Shown piece after piece: positions 36,501 to 47,321 of a stretch of DNA of 64,000 bases; position 1 is the first letter of the stretch, and the number at the start of each line of letters is the position of its first letter. The notes under the pieces are model-generated. The model was not told where the DNA came from. It saw only the letters and a list, made by a program, of their open reading frames with translations, and did no database searches. The stretch comes from Golubevia sp. BC0850. Its lineage: Eukaryota > Basidiomycota > Exobasidiomycetes > Golubeviales > Golubeviaceae. Location: assembly GCA_012976225.1 (NCBI GenBank), contig JAAVVG010000036.1:57439-121438 (forward strand), given 5' to 3'. A program made the position numbers and the translations under genes.

Positions 36501-37754
36501 TGAAGAAGTGGAAGTCGTTGAGGGTGAAGATGAGGGAACTGGAAGAGTGAAAACTCCAACGTATCCTTGAATCAGTAGAAGCTGTGTGAGAAGATGAGCA
36601 AGGTTGGAAAGAGGGGAGTTGAGTATTGAAGCTCAAAGATGCTGAAGAGAAGACCAATGACGAAAAGGGAAGATTCACTCACTATCATAGAACTATCATC
36701 TAACCTCCTCCTCTCAACACTGCTCAACCTACTCCTAAAATGAAGTAAAGGTTCAATCAGATAATTGTTCCAAACGAATCTTTCATCATAAACCAATCGT
36801 TCTTCTTCTTCTTCCTTGTGATTCTCATCTCCTTCAGGTTGATTTTCAAACATATCGACTCTACAACTCAAATCCTTCCCCCTCTCCTTCCCAACAGATT
36901 TCGAGAAATAAAAAGCTCCACTTGAAAGTAATTTCTTAAGAGAAGAACAAGGATGTTCATAACCTGAAGCTTGAGTGGATTGAGATTGAGAAGGTTGATA
37001 ATAATCGTTAGAGTTGGGATTTGAAGAACCGTAAGGATCGAGTTCTGATTCATAGGATGAAGAAGATGTTAGAGAAGTATCATCCCAAGATGATTTTGTT
37101 AGGGAATAGAAAGAGAGAGATAGGAGCTTTTGAACGGAACAGGAAGGTCGGATCTGACCTATTGGGAGGGAGGAGGTTGCTAGGGCTAGGAAGATGTCTG
37201 GTGAAAGATGGAAGAAAGGGGTAGGAAGAGTTTTAGAGGGGCGTCAGGGAAGGAGAGGTGAAGAGAATGTAGAGATGGAGATGAGAGTATGAGAACATTA
37301 GAATAAGCCTGGACTGGACTCTCTCTCTCTCTCTCTCACACACACACTCCTTCTGACTGAGTATCTGAAATATCAGCGTACTTTTGATTCTATCATCATC
37401 ACTCTTCTGTCAGCATCACTCCTACTCTCTGTCTATCTCGTCTTGCCTTGTCTCTCATCCCACCTCGACCATCTCCATTCTCTCTCTCTACTCACCACTA
37501 CCAACATTGATCAACCCAACCAGACCCAAAACGTTTCCACCTAGCCTAGTCAAAGTAGAGATGTCTATCTGGTCTGTTGTAGTCAATTGAATGATTAGCC
37601 TTGGAGCAGAAGTGGATCTACCTTGCTGATTGGGTGCTGTGGAGAAGGTTAGAACCGTCTCACTTGAAGTCGAATCATTTGGATTGTTTACCAGAACTAT
37701 TGATCGATTAGATGAAGAAGAAGATGGTTGATCTATCAGATAGGCTTGCATCAT
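33520..37754 (-). CDS. Synaptojanin-type Sac1 plus inositol 5-phosphatase
   Basis: Nine exons (37754-37496, 37197-36683, 36581-36396, 36293-35773, 35683-35523, 35435-35327, 35251-34050, 33951-33907, 33809-33520) give 1095 residues. The Sac1 domain shows [39 protein letters not shown] and the catalytic C-x5-R loop N-C-L-D-C-L-D-R-T-N, split by an intron. The 5-phosphatase domain has [24 protein letters not shown] and S-D-H-K-P-V. The C-terminal tail is Pro/Ser-rich with one N-P-F motif, the type bound by EH-domain endocytic proteins. It matches yeast Inp52/Inp53, which hydrolyse PI(4,5)P2 during endocytosis and Golgi traffic. Confidence 0.94.
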
Positions 37755-37888
37755 TCAGATGATGATTGAATCTGGGGAGGTGAGAGAGAAGTGGATTCCA
37801 TTAGTATGGTGCCATGTCCCCTCGAGCGCGGGCGGAGGGGCGCGAGAGGGGATTCCATCTGCTTGACAACAACAACACAAGACTCAAA
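37755..37888. promoter_or_regulatory. Short divergent promoter region
   Basis: 134 nt between the synaptojanin-type and TUG/UBX4-like start codons. No site was identified. Confidence 0.35.
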
Positions 37889-39287
37889 ATGGAATCTCAA
37901 GCACAAGATACAGAGGTTGATAAGCAAATAGAATCAAACTCAGATGAAATGGTGATAGACAGGCAATCAATCGATACTACTGCCACTGCCACTCAACCAC
38001 CTCAAGAGTCAACTCCTACTCCTTCCACTTCAGAACCTGCTACAGTTCTTCCTCGGTCCAATCCAACTACAAATTCCAACTCAAGCTCAAGTTCACTCCA
38101 AAACGTTCGAGTCATCAAACCACCAAGAACCGATGGTCCATGTGAGTTGATTTGTCAAATAGACGTCAGAGATTCGATCAGACAGATGAGCAATGAGGAT
38201 GAGGATGAGGTGGCTCAATTTCACAGAGCAAACCAGCTTCAGCTAAGATCGTAATTAGATTCATGATAAGAGTAGAGATCACTGGAGTATCTCATCAGAG
38301 TCATCGATTCCACCAGAGCTCTGCGATTAGAGACTGAGACTCTTGACTCTAATCTCTGAAGCCGCCTTCATCCTTCTCACCTTCCTCCTCTTACTAACCT
38401 CTCTACCCTTATTCTCTTTCAGCATCCTACCTTCCACCTCCTAACTCATCAGAGCCCTCTTCACCAGGTACCTCCTCTCCGACCCCAACTTCTTCAGAAC
38501 TGAAATCCGCCTTCGCTGGGACTCTAGCAGGTAGGAATGGTCCTAACGCTCCTTTAATGACAAAAGCCATGAGAGAGAAAGAAGACATCAGACTGGGTAG
38601 AGTGAAGAAAGAATGGGAAGAGGTGAGTAAACGAACACATCCCCTTCGGATCACTACGCATCTGGATTCGTCAAAAGTCAAGTTGCTTCACAATACTAAC
38701 TCAACCCCCTTCTTTAACCGTCAGGTGAAAATCCGTTTCAGATTCTCAGATCGAACTCAATTAGAAACCACTTTCCCAGTCACTTCCACTCTCTCTTCCT
38801 TATATTCCTTCCTTCCAACGACTCTCTCTTCTCCTCTCCAGAACAAGTTTACTCTTTATCAAACTCCACCTCGTAAAGATCTACTTCTAAAAGATTCAAA
38901 GCTCAAAGACAAAACCTTGAAAGAATTAGGATTCGTACCTCAAGCTGTCATTTATGTTAGATTTGAAGATGCAAGTCTAAACGAGACGAGTAGGAAACCA
39001 CCTTTGAAAGAGGAATTATTGCATGGAGCTGAAGATTGTGAACCTCCTAAGGGATTGGATGAGAGGAATATCAATAAGATGGAAAGTTTGGGGACGGGGA
39101 GAACATTGGGTGGAGGTGAAGAGAAGGAGAAAGAGGAGGGGAAGAAGGAAAGGAGTAGTGGGAATAAGGTGAGTTCCGAGGTGCAAGATTTGAAAGATCC
39201 TTTAGGTGATGCTGATGAAATTCCTCTCATCGTCTTTCTCTTTTCTAGGCTATGCCTAAATGGTTGATGAAAGGACTCAAGAAATAA
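37889..39287 (+). CDS. TUG/UBX4-like UBX-domain protein
   Basis: Four exons (37889-38141, 38423-38622, 38725-39168, 39249-39287) give 311 residues. An N-terminal Ser/Thr/Pro-rich region is followed by a conserved helix (M-T-K-A-M-R-E-K) and the UBX fold: V-K-I-R-F-R-F-S-D-R-T-Q-L-E-T-T-F, L-Y-S-F-L, F-T-L-Y-Q-T-P-P-R-K, and A-V-I-Y-V-R-F. The last, 39-nt exon gives P-K-W-L-M-K-G-L-K-K, the K-W-L ending common in ASPSCR1/TUG and Ubx4. These proteins bind Cdc48/p97. The usual N-terminal ubiquitin-like domain of TUG is not visible; in-frame Met codons upstream add only a short Arg-rich stretch. Confidence 0.82.
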
Positions 39288-40696
39288 ACTTTTCACTTGG
39301 TTTGACTATTTGGTTTCAAGTCCAGAGGATTTTTGTTTTCAGGTTTCTCTAATCGGAGGGAATACATCATGTAACTATCATCAAAGCTAATTTTCAACTC
39401 TCATTCCTTTCGATCGAATCGTGGTCTCCCGAAGAATGAAGATCTTTGGTTGGACAGTTTGAATTCAGACCCACTTCTTCCTCTCCTGTCTGCCTTTAAA
39501 GCGTTGAACGAAAAGGGAAAGAAAACTTCCGGCTTATTTGAAAACAAGGCTTGGTCAGGTGCTCTCCTTACAGAAATGAGCTTGAAGGAGTGAATGAGAA
39601 GTGATGTTGCCTCGTATTTGAAGAAGAACCTCCAATTCTGACCCTCTTCTCATTAAACTTGAGCTTCTAACAGGACCCGAAAGTAAGGAAGGGAGATTGA
39701 AGTTTGATAGGGATGGGAGCAATGCTATGAGAGAAGTGCAATTTTTCAAAATGATTTCTTCTGCAAACTTCCACGTTTCAGCTGTCTCTTTGGTCGAAGA
39801 TTCAAATTTGGATGATCCATGTGATGAGTCAAAATTAGGATGATCAAATACATTATCGGACTCTAGAAACATTTCGATGAAGAATAGAAGGTCGATGACT
39901 CTCAGCTACTCAAAACTTGTCCAATCTTCCACAAGGCTTCCCTTGCTATTGTTTCGTCTGAATGCATATTCTCATGGCTGCTCTATCTTTTTCGAACCAA
40001 CATCCATTTCGAGAAATCCAGGTCATTTGAGACGCAACTCTTTCTAACAGAAGTTGAGCAAACCAAATGCAGTGCTGAGATCCCCAAAACTCCTTAACAA
40101 TCACTTCCGCCCAGCAGATTCCCTCTTCTTCAAAGCTGTACTCTAAATCTTTCAAACCGTTCGCCTCAAGCGTGAGATCAGATAGAAAATTCGACTTGAG
40201 AATGCGGGACAACTTCGCAGTTCAACGGAATGATCCAACATCCCACTGACTGTCGCCAACAGGAGATCCGCGAAACCCCATTTCACATCCCGAATGCAGA
40301 CCTCCAGAAGCTAGTCAACTTTTGTGATTAGATAAAGTTGTGTATTAAGGTCTAGAAAATCCAACGGGACCCGAAGAAGCGGTGATGTGCATGTGATGTT
40401 CCGAGCGGACATCTGCGAGCGCGCTTTGAAATCACCACCCAACAAATTGGTCTATAAGAGACGACTCTCCTCCCTCATTTTCTTTTTTCCTCACCTAAGC
40501 AGTCTTATTTCCCTTCCTTCTTATACCTTCTCTTCTTCTTCTTTCAATCACGTAACAAGTTACCTCAAAGTGATCCTACCATCTCTCATCTTCTTCTCTC
40601 CTCTCGTTATCCTCTCTTTGCTTTTAACTTTCAATTTAGCCTCTCAACTCATGCCTCCGCTTTGGTTTGCCCAAAAGAAGATTACAACCAATCGTA
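39288..40696. other. Gene-poor stretch
   Basis: Minus-strand frames at 39555-39872 and 39946-40212 are open but show no dependable motif. The latter has faint leucine-rich character and might be an eroded F-box/LRR fragment. The last 100-200 nt probably hold the promoter, and perhaps an unresolved first exon, of the cysteine-rich protein gene. Confidence 0.4.
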
Positions 40697-41663
40697 GCTA
40701 GCACACCTGCTATTCCAATTAGAGCTACCAAGAATGGTAACGGCTTCAATGCCATCAGAAACGTCAGTCAAGTTTCCAAAAGATCCAAAGCGTGAGTACA
40801 TGGCGGTTCAGTAGAGAGTTTCTGTTTCGAGTGGCTAAGAATCCTTCTCGAAGTAGCTGACAAGAAAACTCTCTATTTCCATCTCCAACAACACTTTCCT
40901 CTTGGTTCTTGAAGGGTAAACATGTGAGTCGCAGAAGCAAGAGAATGTCGCCTTGACCTTGATCCTTCCTCTGAAGCTCTATATTGAGAGAGAGTCTGAC
41001 AACTTCATCTGACCCTCAAGCGATGACAGGCTTCAATCACGTCAAGATGCCTGCGATCATGATTTCTTTGAATGTAGTGATAAATCAGGTTGCTGCGTGA
41101 GTCGGTGTCCCTTGAGGTCACCATTGGAAAAGCGACCCCTCATCTCTGTCTGGCCCTTACTTTTTTTCAACAGACAGCTGGATATGACCAGACTCTTGTT
41201 GTCGTGAGTACATGACAGTCGTTGTCAGCCCTACCCAATGTGTGACTCTTTTGACAAACTTTATTTCTTGCAAACTTCGATGATTCCCAAAACAGCCACG
41301 GCCCTAAACGCCGAAGGGAACTGTCTCATAACTTACAGCGACTGTCAGGTTGAAGGCTCCCTCTATGCTTAGGTCAACATTTCTGTTGCCCCATTGGAGA
41401 CGCTTGCAACGATGATGGCAGGTAAGTGCTGTGGATGGAATGAGTTCTCTGGAAGCTGGAAGCCACCTTCATTTGAGAATTGCTTCTAATGCTCTTTCTT
41501 ACATGGGTTTTTCTCCAACAGCTGTGGAGCACCAACCTCTCCCTCTGGAGTCGTCACTTCAGGTTCTGTTCAACCCTCAGCTTCCGTCCAACCCTCAGGT
41601 TCTGTTCAACCCTCTGCTTCTGTTCAGCCTTCAGCTTCCGTTCAACCTTCGGTTGTTCAATAA
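40697..41663 (+). CDS. Cysteine-rich protein with SVQPS repeats, incomplete model
   Basis: Coding pieces: up to 40791 (A-S-T-P-A-I-P-I-R-A-T-K), 41030-41096 (D-A-C-D-H-D-F-F-E-C-S-D-K-S-G-C-C), 41174-41203, possibly 41296-41347 (N-A-E-G-N-C-L-I-T-Y-S-D-C), 41373-41421 (F-C-C-P-I-G-D-A-C-N-D-D-G) and 41522-41663. The first two and last two join in phase. The last exon ends in about five tandem S-V-Q-P-S-A/G units (18-nt repeat, about 41563-41655). Paired cysteines and a Ser/Pro tail suggest a secreted or wall-attached protein. No signal peptide exon was found and the middle exons do not join in one frame, so the gene may be damaged or mis-modelled. Confidence 0.45.
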
Positions 41664-42070
41664 TTAGTCCTGTTTCCTACCTTTCCCCCTCAAAAATCCA
41701 AATATCACTGTTGTAATTAACTCAGCTCTAAAACTTGAACTGACTTGTCTCTTTTTCCTTGAGACTTGAAGCTCGAGTGAGGGCTCCTCTTCAGCCATAT
41801 TTCTCAACTTTCATTACTTGAAAGCTTCAGATTCAGTTGCGATACTTTCTCACGAAGGAGAGACAGAGTTATTTCTGTTGGACGTCTCACACGACAATAC
41901 GCAATAAGGGAAATTTTATTGGGTTTTCTCTCTCAAAAGTCACTAGTCAAACACCACCACCACCTTATCTTTCACTCAAAGCTGCAATCCTCAGCAAAAG
42001 TCTCTACAAAAGCAAGCAAGTCTTCTACACTCTCTCCAAGCAGAATCGAACCGAGTCTCTCTCTTGATCC
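41664..42070. other. Intergenic, no gene seen
   Basis: 3' flank of the cysteine-rich gene and promoter of the DnaJ gene. No coding signal. Confidence 0.5.
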
Positions 42071-44141
42071 ATGAGTTCACTAACTCTACCATCTCGACCA
42101 AAAGAGAATTACACTTCAGTAACTTGTCCTTACGTTGATTGCAAAGCTTCAATCGAATATCTACCTCCAACTTCTTCATCGGTATCATCTCTACCGTCAA
42201 CTGTCAACTCTTTCTCAGTGACATGCTGCAAATGCAAAAAGAACTTTGATCCACCTGGATCTGGAAGGCTTCTACGAGAAGCTAGAGCTAGCGCAGGCGG
42301 GGATGCGAATGGTGCTGATAAGAAGGTCTCAAAAAAGAGGAGGATTGGAACCGACGAGAATCCTTTGGATATGACTTAGTGAGTTTTTAGATTGGCGAAG
42401 GATAAAAGGTGGTGGAGAGGGGCTGCGCAAGAGACAGAGAGAGAGAGAGGCTTGACATGGAGGAGCGGTCTTTGATCGAAGGGTGCTGGACAGATTGAGA
42501 CAGTGTTTGCAATCTTTTCCTATTAGTGGGGGAAGAAAAGAGAGGCTCAGGAGATAGTAAGGTCGACTGAACCCTCTCTCCTCTACCTCCCTCCCTCCTC
42601 CCTCACTCCTCCCAAAGCTACGATGTCCTCTCTCTTCCAGCCTCAGCTACCACGATTGAAATCAAGAAAGCCTATCGACGCTTAGCAATTCAACTCCATC
42701 CCGACAAGAACCCTAACGATCCGGAAGGAGAAGAAAAATTCAAGGTCTTAGCAACCGCCTACACAGTCCTTTCAGATCCAGAACTGCGTCACAAATACAA
42801 TGAATTTGGATCTTCAACCCCAGGATTAGCACCAGAGGATGGATTCGTAGATCCAGAAGAAGTATTCGGCTCCTTGTTCGGTGGAGAGCGATTCCATGAT
42901 ATTATCGGAATCATCTCTATCGGAAAAGATATGAAAGAGGCTCTACAAGAAGATACTGAAGAATTGGAGAAACAAGCTGAAGGAGGCGGAAGTGGAACTG
43001 AAGCTTCAAATGGAGAGAAGAACGAAGATGGAACTTTGAAGAAAACAGATGGCAAACCGACTTTAACTCCAGAACAAAAAGCAGCAAAAGAGGAGAAGGA
43101 AAAGAAAGCTAGTGAAGAAAGAGCTAAGGCTAGAGAAGAAAGGGTCTCCAAACTAGCTGAGAAACTGATCAGGAAATTGTCGATCTTTACAGAAAGTGTT
43201 AGAAATGCTGGAGATGAAAGATTGGAAGCTGAAGTCGCGGCTTCTTTTAAGGAAATCACTAGGATCGAAGCTGAAGAATTGAAGAATGAAAGTTATGGAG
43301 TGGAACTTCTCCATTCTGTTGGATTCTCTTATAGTTCAAAAGCTGCTCATTACTTGGCTAGTACTGGAATGCTGTGGGGAATCGGTGGTGCTTTCCATTC
43401 GGTGGCTAGCAGTTATCATGTTGCTAAGGAAACGATTTCCACTGTGAGAGCCGCTCTGGAATTGAAAACTGTGTTTGAAGAGTTGGCTAAAGCTGAGGAA
43501 ACTGGTATTACTGAAGAGAGGAAGAAGCAGTTGGAGGAAGCTGCTGCTGAAAAAGGGTGAGTTTCGAAAAAGCTTCAGTGGGAACTGATTAATTGACTAA
43601 TACGATGTGCTGACCTCCTCTTCTTCTCTCTTTTTTTGAACTCAGTATGCGAGCTTTGTTCAAGGGTGCTAAACTTGAGGTTGAAAGTGTTATCAGAGAG
43701 GTCACGGAACGGGTTCTCTACGATCAGTCGGTCGGCAAGGAGACAAGACGACTCAGAGCTACTGCCCTTGGTGAGTTTGAAACAGAATAATGAGTGAAAT
43801 CACTCATTGTCTCTTCTCAACGTTTCGATGGCATCTCATGAGCGTCAATCTGATTTCCAAGTCTCTTTTCTAAACACCTAACCCTTGCCTTTCTCCCTCC
43901 TCCTTCAGGAATCGTCGGAGAAGTTTTCTCATCAGTTCAACCAGATTCTAGCTCTCAGACTCAGGGTCAATCAGCCGACAGCGAATACGTCAAGGTTGAT
44001 ACCAAATCCTCAAAGGCGAGGGCGAAAGAAGAGGTTCCTCCACCCAAGAGAGAGGTTCCAAAACCACCAACTGACAATGGAGTACCTTATGAAGCTTATA
44101 AGAGACAATCTAAATCTAAACCCACTGTCTCTCAAACTTGA
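42071..44141 (+). CDS. Zinc-ribbon, DnaJ and DnaJ-X protein (Caj1/Djp1-like)
   Basis: Four exons (42071-42378, 42618-43556, 43646-43770, 43909-44141) give 534 residues. Residues 15-60 hold a Cys4 pattern: C-P-Y-V-D-C (Cys19, Cys24) and C-C-K-C (Cys52/53, Cys55). The J domain follows at about 103 (Y-Y-D-V-L-S-L, Q-L-H-P-D-K-N, A-Y-T-V-L-S-D-P), with the HPD triad intact. A DnaJ-X domain covers the middle and C-terminal part (F-G-G-E-R-F-H-D-I-I-G, H-S-V-G-F-S-Y, L-W-G-I-G-G-A-F-H-S). Caj1 and Djp1 are Hsp70 co-chaperones; Djp1 aids peroxisomal and mitochondrial import. Those proteins start directly with the J domain, so the N-terminal ribbon is an addition. Exon 2 begins at a less usual AAAG acceptor. 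Confidence 0.9.
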
Positions 44142-44418
44142 TTGGAAATAGACCTGATACCTTTTTTCGCTTCAAGTTTTTCATCATCTTGTCCCCCCCT
44201 TTTTTTGATTCTTTCCCTTGTTCTTCCTCTTCACATCTTTTACCATAGAAATCGGAATGACATTCATTCACCAAAGGATAGCAGTTGATTCTTGTAGCGA
44301 GCGTCTGAAGAAATGCATTGATTGGAAATGGAATTGCAGGATGGAAAAGAGGCGATGAGTTGCGAGAACTTGGCAGAAAAAACGGGTGAAAGCGACTTGG
44401 AACCAGGAAAAAGAGAGA

Positions 44419-45121
44419 CTACAAAGGTCCCTCAATGTCACAGATCTGAGGAGGAAAAAATCGATAAATGCATTGAGTTAGCAAGTGATTTCGATTCTTG
44501 TGCTTTCCTTCGATAGAAACAATCAGACTGAAACTCACAACTGGAACATGATCACTAGCGCCATAAATCGTTTGTCTGATTTCACATTGCTTGACTTTAT
44601 TAGCCCATCTCTCCGAAACAATGAAAGAATCTAAGCGCCAACCTAAACCTTTCGGACGACACTTTCCTCTCATTCCGTAGAAAGCTGATGGATGACAAGA
44701 TGAACGATGGATGTCAGAGATAGTCTTCAGAGTCTGGACTTGAACAGCGAGATGTTCTTCTCTAGCCGAGAGAATTGGCAGATTGAACTGCGTAGAATGG
44801 GTCTTCACTCACAATAATGACCAACAGCATCAGGATGCAGCTCTCTCCAAACATCCTTGAATTTGTTGACCTTAACTCCTTCTTCAGCAAATTCATGTTT
44901 ACCATCCAAGATATCTCTATGAGCTTCACATTCGATCTCAGTGTAGCCAGGTCTCTTGTTCCACTTTTGTTTGGCTCCTGAGATATCTCTTTGGTCGAGG
45001 ACGACGTTGAGATCTCCACACCAGATTGTAGGCTTCTTTGAGTCGCACTCAGCTAGATGAGCGGCAAAGGCCGTATTCCATTTCTGTCTGTCCGCCATTG
45101 ACTAAAGGGAGGCAAGGTGCG

Positions 45122-45158
<37 letters not shown>

Positions 45159-46431
45159 CAAACCGTCATCAGAAAGTGGCGGAGCTTCGAACTATTCAAC
45201 AGGGTGTTCGCTGACCTTCAGGCCTTCTCCAGCGTTGACAACGTAGGTACCGATGACGTAAGTGTTCTCAAATTCTAGAGTGACTGGAGAGATGGAAGGG
45301 TTAGAGAGGAAGTGAAAGGTCAGCAGAAAGGCTGGGAAGTCTCGCAAGTTCCCAAGAAAGTTTGAGCTGATAGAGACCTCGGACTCACTGATTCTACCAT
45401 TAGAGTCATAGCCTTTCAAGTTAGGTAAACCAATCTGCTTCGAAATGGCTTTGGTCTTCGACAGAATTGCGACTCCAGCGTATCCTTTCTTCGTTCCAAT
45501 TCCCCAATAACGATAAGGATAATTGTCACGTAAAGGCTTCATGTCACTTGCAATTTCAACGTCCTTTAGCTCGTTCACCTGGCAGAAGGAGCATATAAGA
45601 AGAGTAGGGGAGGTGAGTTGGGGTGTTGAGGCGGAGAGGTCTGACAGAGAATGTCCCCTTTGCTCTGTATCCCTCCAAATCCGCGAGCTCACCTTAGTCT
45701 CTGACAGTACCACGACATGTGCATTCTCTGCGTCGATGTATTCGAGGAGACCCTTCTTTTTGCTGGAATTCAGCTGATAAATGAGAGGAGGGCGGGTAGA
45801 GGGAGAGTTAGTTGGCTGCACCTTGAAGATAGTCGCTTTCGAGCTAGCAGGATCCGATAGTAGAGAAGGAGAGCTAAATCCCAATCTTCCGAGCTCCTAA
45901 TACCGTCAATCAATTGCGATTTGTGAGGTTCCGAGGATGGGAGCCATCAAGCATGTACTGTACTGTACCAACAACACCAACACCCTCCCTTCTCTTCCCC
46001 TTCCCTATACCTCATCGACCTCAAGGTTGCTCTGAATCATAGATACTCACTGAGGTGATATTCCAGCAAGAGATTCTAATCGAACCTTCCGCAGGCGGCT
46101 CGAACTCGAGGCCTTCTGGCACGGTCTCATTCCTTGGAATCTCTGGAGGAGCTGGTTGTTCTGTGGCTTCCGCGTTCGGAGAAGAGAGCGAATTAGAAGG
46201 AGCAGGCTTTGCCTTCTTTGTACTAGCTTTGGAAGCAGAGGCAGCTTCCTCGTCTGGCTTGCGCTTTGGTGCCATCTTGCTGGAGATAACTACTTGGAGA
46301 GATCTAGAGGAAGTGAATGCTCTTACAGGAGATGAAAGCGATCTGTGAGCTGGAATAAGCTTCAAAGTCGAGTTTAAAGAGGAGAAAAGTAAAGGCCTTG
46401 TAGTTAGAAAGAGGTTTCTAGTGATGGTCAT
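44419..46431 (-). CDS. AP endonuclease, ExoIII/APE1 family, copy 2 with presequence
   Basis: Seven exons (46431-46051, 45773-45693, 45578-45389, 45283-45216, 45101-44813, 44684-44539, 44445-44419) give 393 residues. Starting at the Met equivalent to copy 1 (46275) gives 341. The extra 52 N-terminal residues are Arg/Ser/Leu-rich without acids (M-T-I-T-R-N-L-F-L-T-T-R-P, then V-R-A-F-T-S-S-R-S), a strong mitochondrial presequence. Motifs: I-S-C-W-N-I, L-S-E-T-K, W-C-G-D-L-N-V-V-L-D, G-W-R-L-D-S-F and G-A-S-D-H-V-P-V. Two start sites could give mitochondrial and nuclear forms from one gene. A further in-frame Met at 46461 is possible. Its 5' end faces an F-box gene 107 nt away. Confidence 0.9.
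45126..45154. repeat. (GA)n microsatellite
   Basis: An almost uninterrupted GA tract inside the intron between exons 4 and 5 of AP endonuclease copy 2. Copy 1 lacks it at the matching place, so it arose or expanded after the duplication. Confidence 0.9.
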
Positions 46432-46538
46432 GAAGAGAGCTAAAATTCTCACGCGTTTCATTCAGATTTGGCGTTTGGCGTCTCTTCACTTTGACAAAGA
46501 TCTTTTCCTCTTCTCTTCTCTTCCTTCTTTCCACCACC

Positions 46539-46986
46539 ATGTCTTCTTTGATGAATTCAGATTCCGTCTCTCAAGGTGCGAACCAAGCTTTCAACGGCGC
46601 AGTCTCAAATCCAACCACATCCTCCAATCCGCCTCTTCCAAGCCCTTCCATCACCAACTCAATCCGCCTGCTTCCTCAAGAGGTGCTCGAGATGATCTTC
46701 AACTTCGCCTATCTATCTTCAAGAGATCAAACGTTATTTAGTACGTCAAGACTTCTACCCTCTATCATCCCCAACTCTCTATCTCTCTGATTCCTTCGAC
46801 GAGAATCTCTCTCAAATGTCCCAGTGGATCCAAGCAAACTCTTCTGTTCAAAGAAACATGAAGAGATTGGAGATCGATTTTGAAGATGTTATAAGTCTCC
46901 AATTGCTGAGAGCCTCTTTTCCCTCGTCAGCTCTCTTTCAATCTCGGAAGATCCTCATAGAGAACCTTCTTCGCCGGGGTGACTAG
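46539..46986 (+). pseudogene. F-box gene, frameshifted and truncated
   Basis: The frame from ATG 46539 encodes a Ser/Asn/Pro-rich start and an F-box (R-L-L-P-Q-E-V-L-E-M-I-F-N-F-A), then stops after 83 codons. A second frame beginning at about 46745 carries on the same protein (Q-D-F-Y-P-L-S-S-P-T-L-Y-L-S, then M-K-R-L-E-I-D-F-E-D-V) to TAG at 46984-46986. The two frames differ by one base around 46741-46745. A GTACGT donor lies there, but no acceptor gives the second frame. The usual LRR portion is missing, so the gene seems both shifted and short. Its first exon belongs to the block duplicated at 31.1 kb. Confidence 0.6.
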
Positions 46987-47321
46987 GTGACTCTTCGAGT
47001 TCATAGTTAAATCATTTACTGTCTTCTCTCATCGATACTGCCCTGCCGTCTGAAACCTGCTGGAGCCTTCGAAGTTTCGAGTTCGGCAGTTCGACTCATT
47101 CCAAGTTTCCAACACCCATAGCCACATCCTGCATCATCTTGCTCGTTGATGCATCTTTCCAACTGAGAAATTCAGAGGCGTAGTATCAACAAGGCTCTGT
47201 CATAGTTCTGCGATGCAAGCTTTGAGTCGCTTCGCACTGGCGTAATCTTACCGGCTTACCACTATACTAAAATGATGGCAAAGATCGATTTCATTTCTTT
47301 CTTCTCAAACCACATTCAAAC
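46987..47321. other. Intergenic, no gene seen
   Basis: Downstream of the broken F-box gene and upstream of the dehydrogenase. It may contain eroded F-box sequence, but nothing is readable. Confidence 0.45.

Noticed and set aside
39555-40212. Possible F-box/LRR fragments on the minus strand
   Set aside because: Only vague leucine-rich character, no F-box and no matching repeat; too weak to call as a gene.
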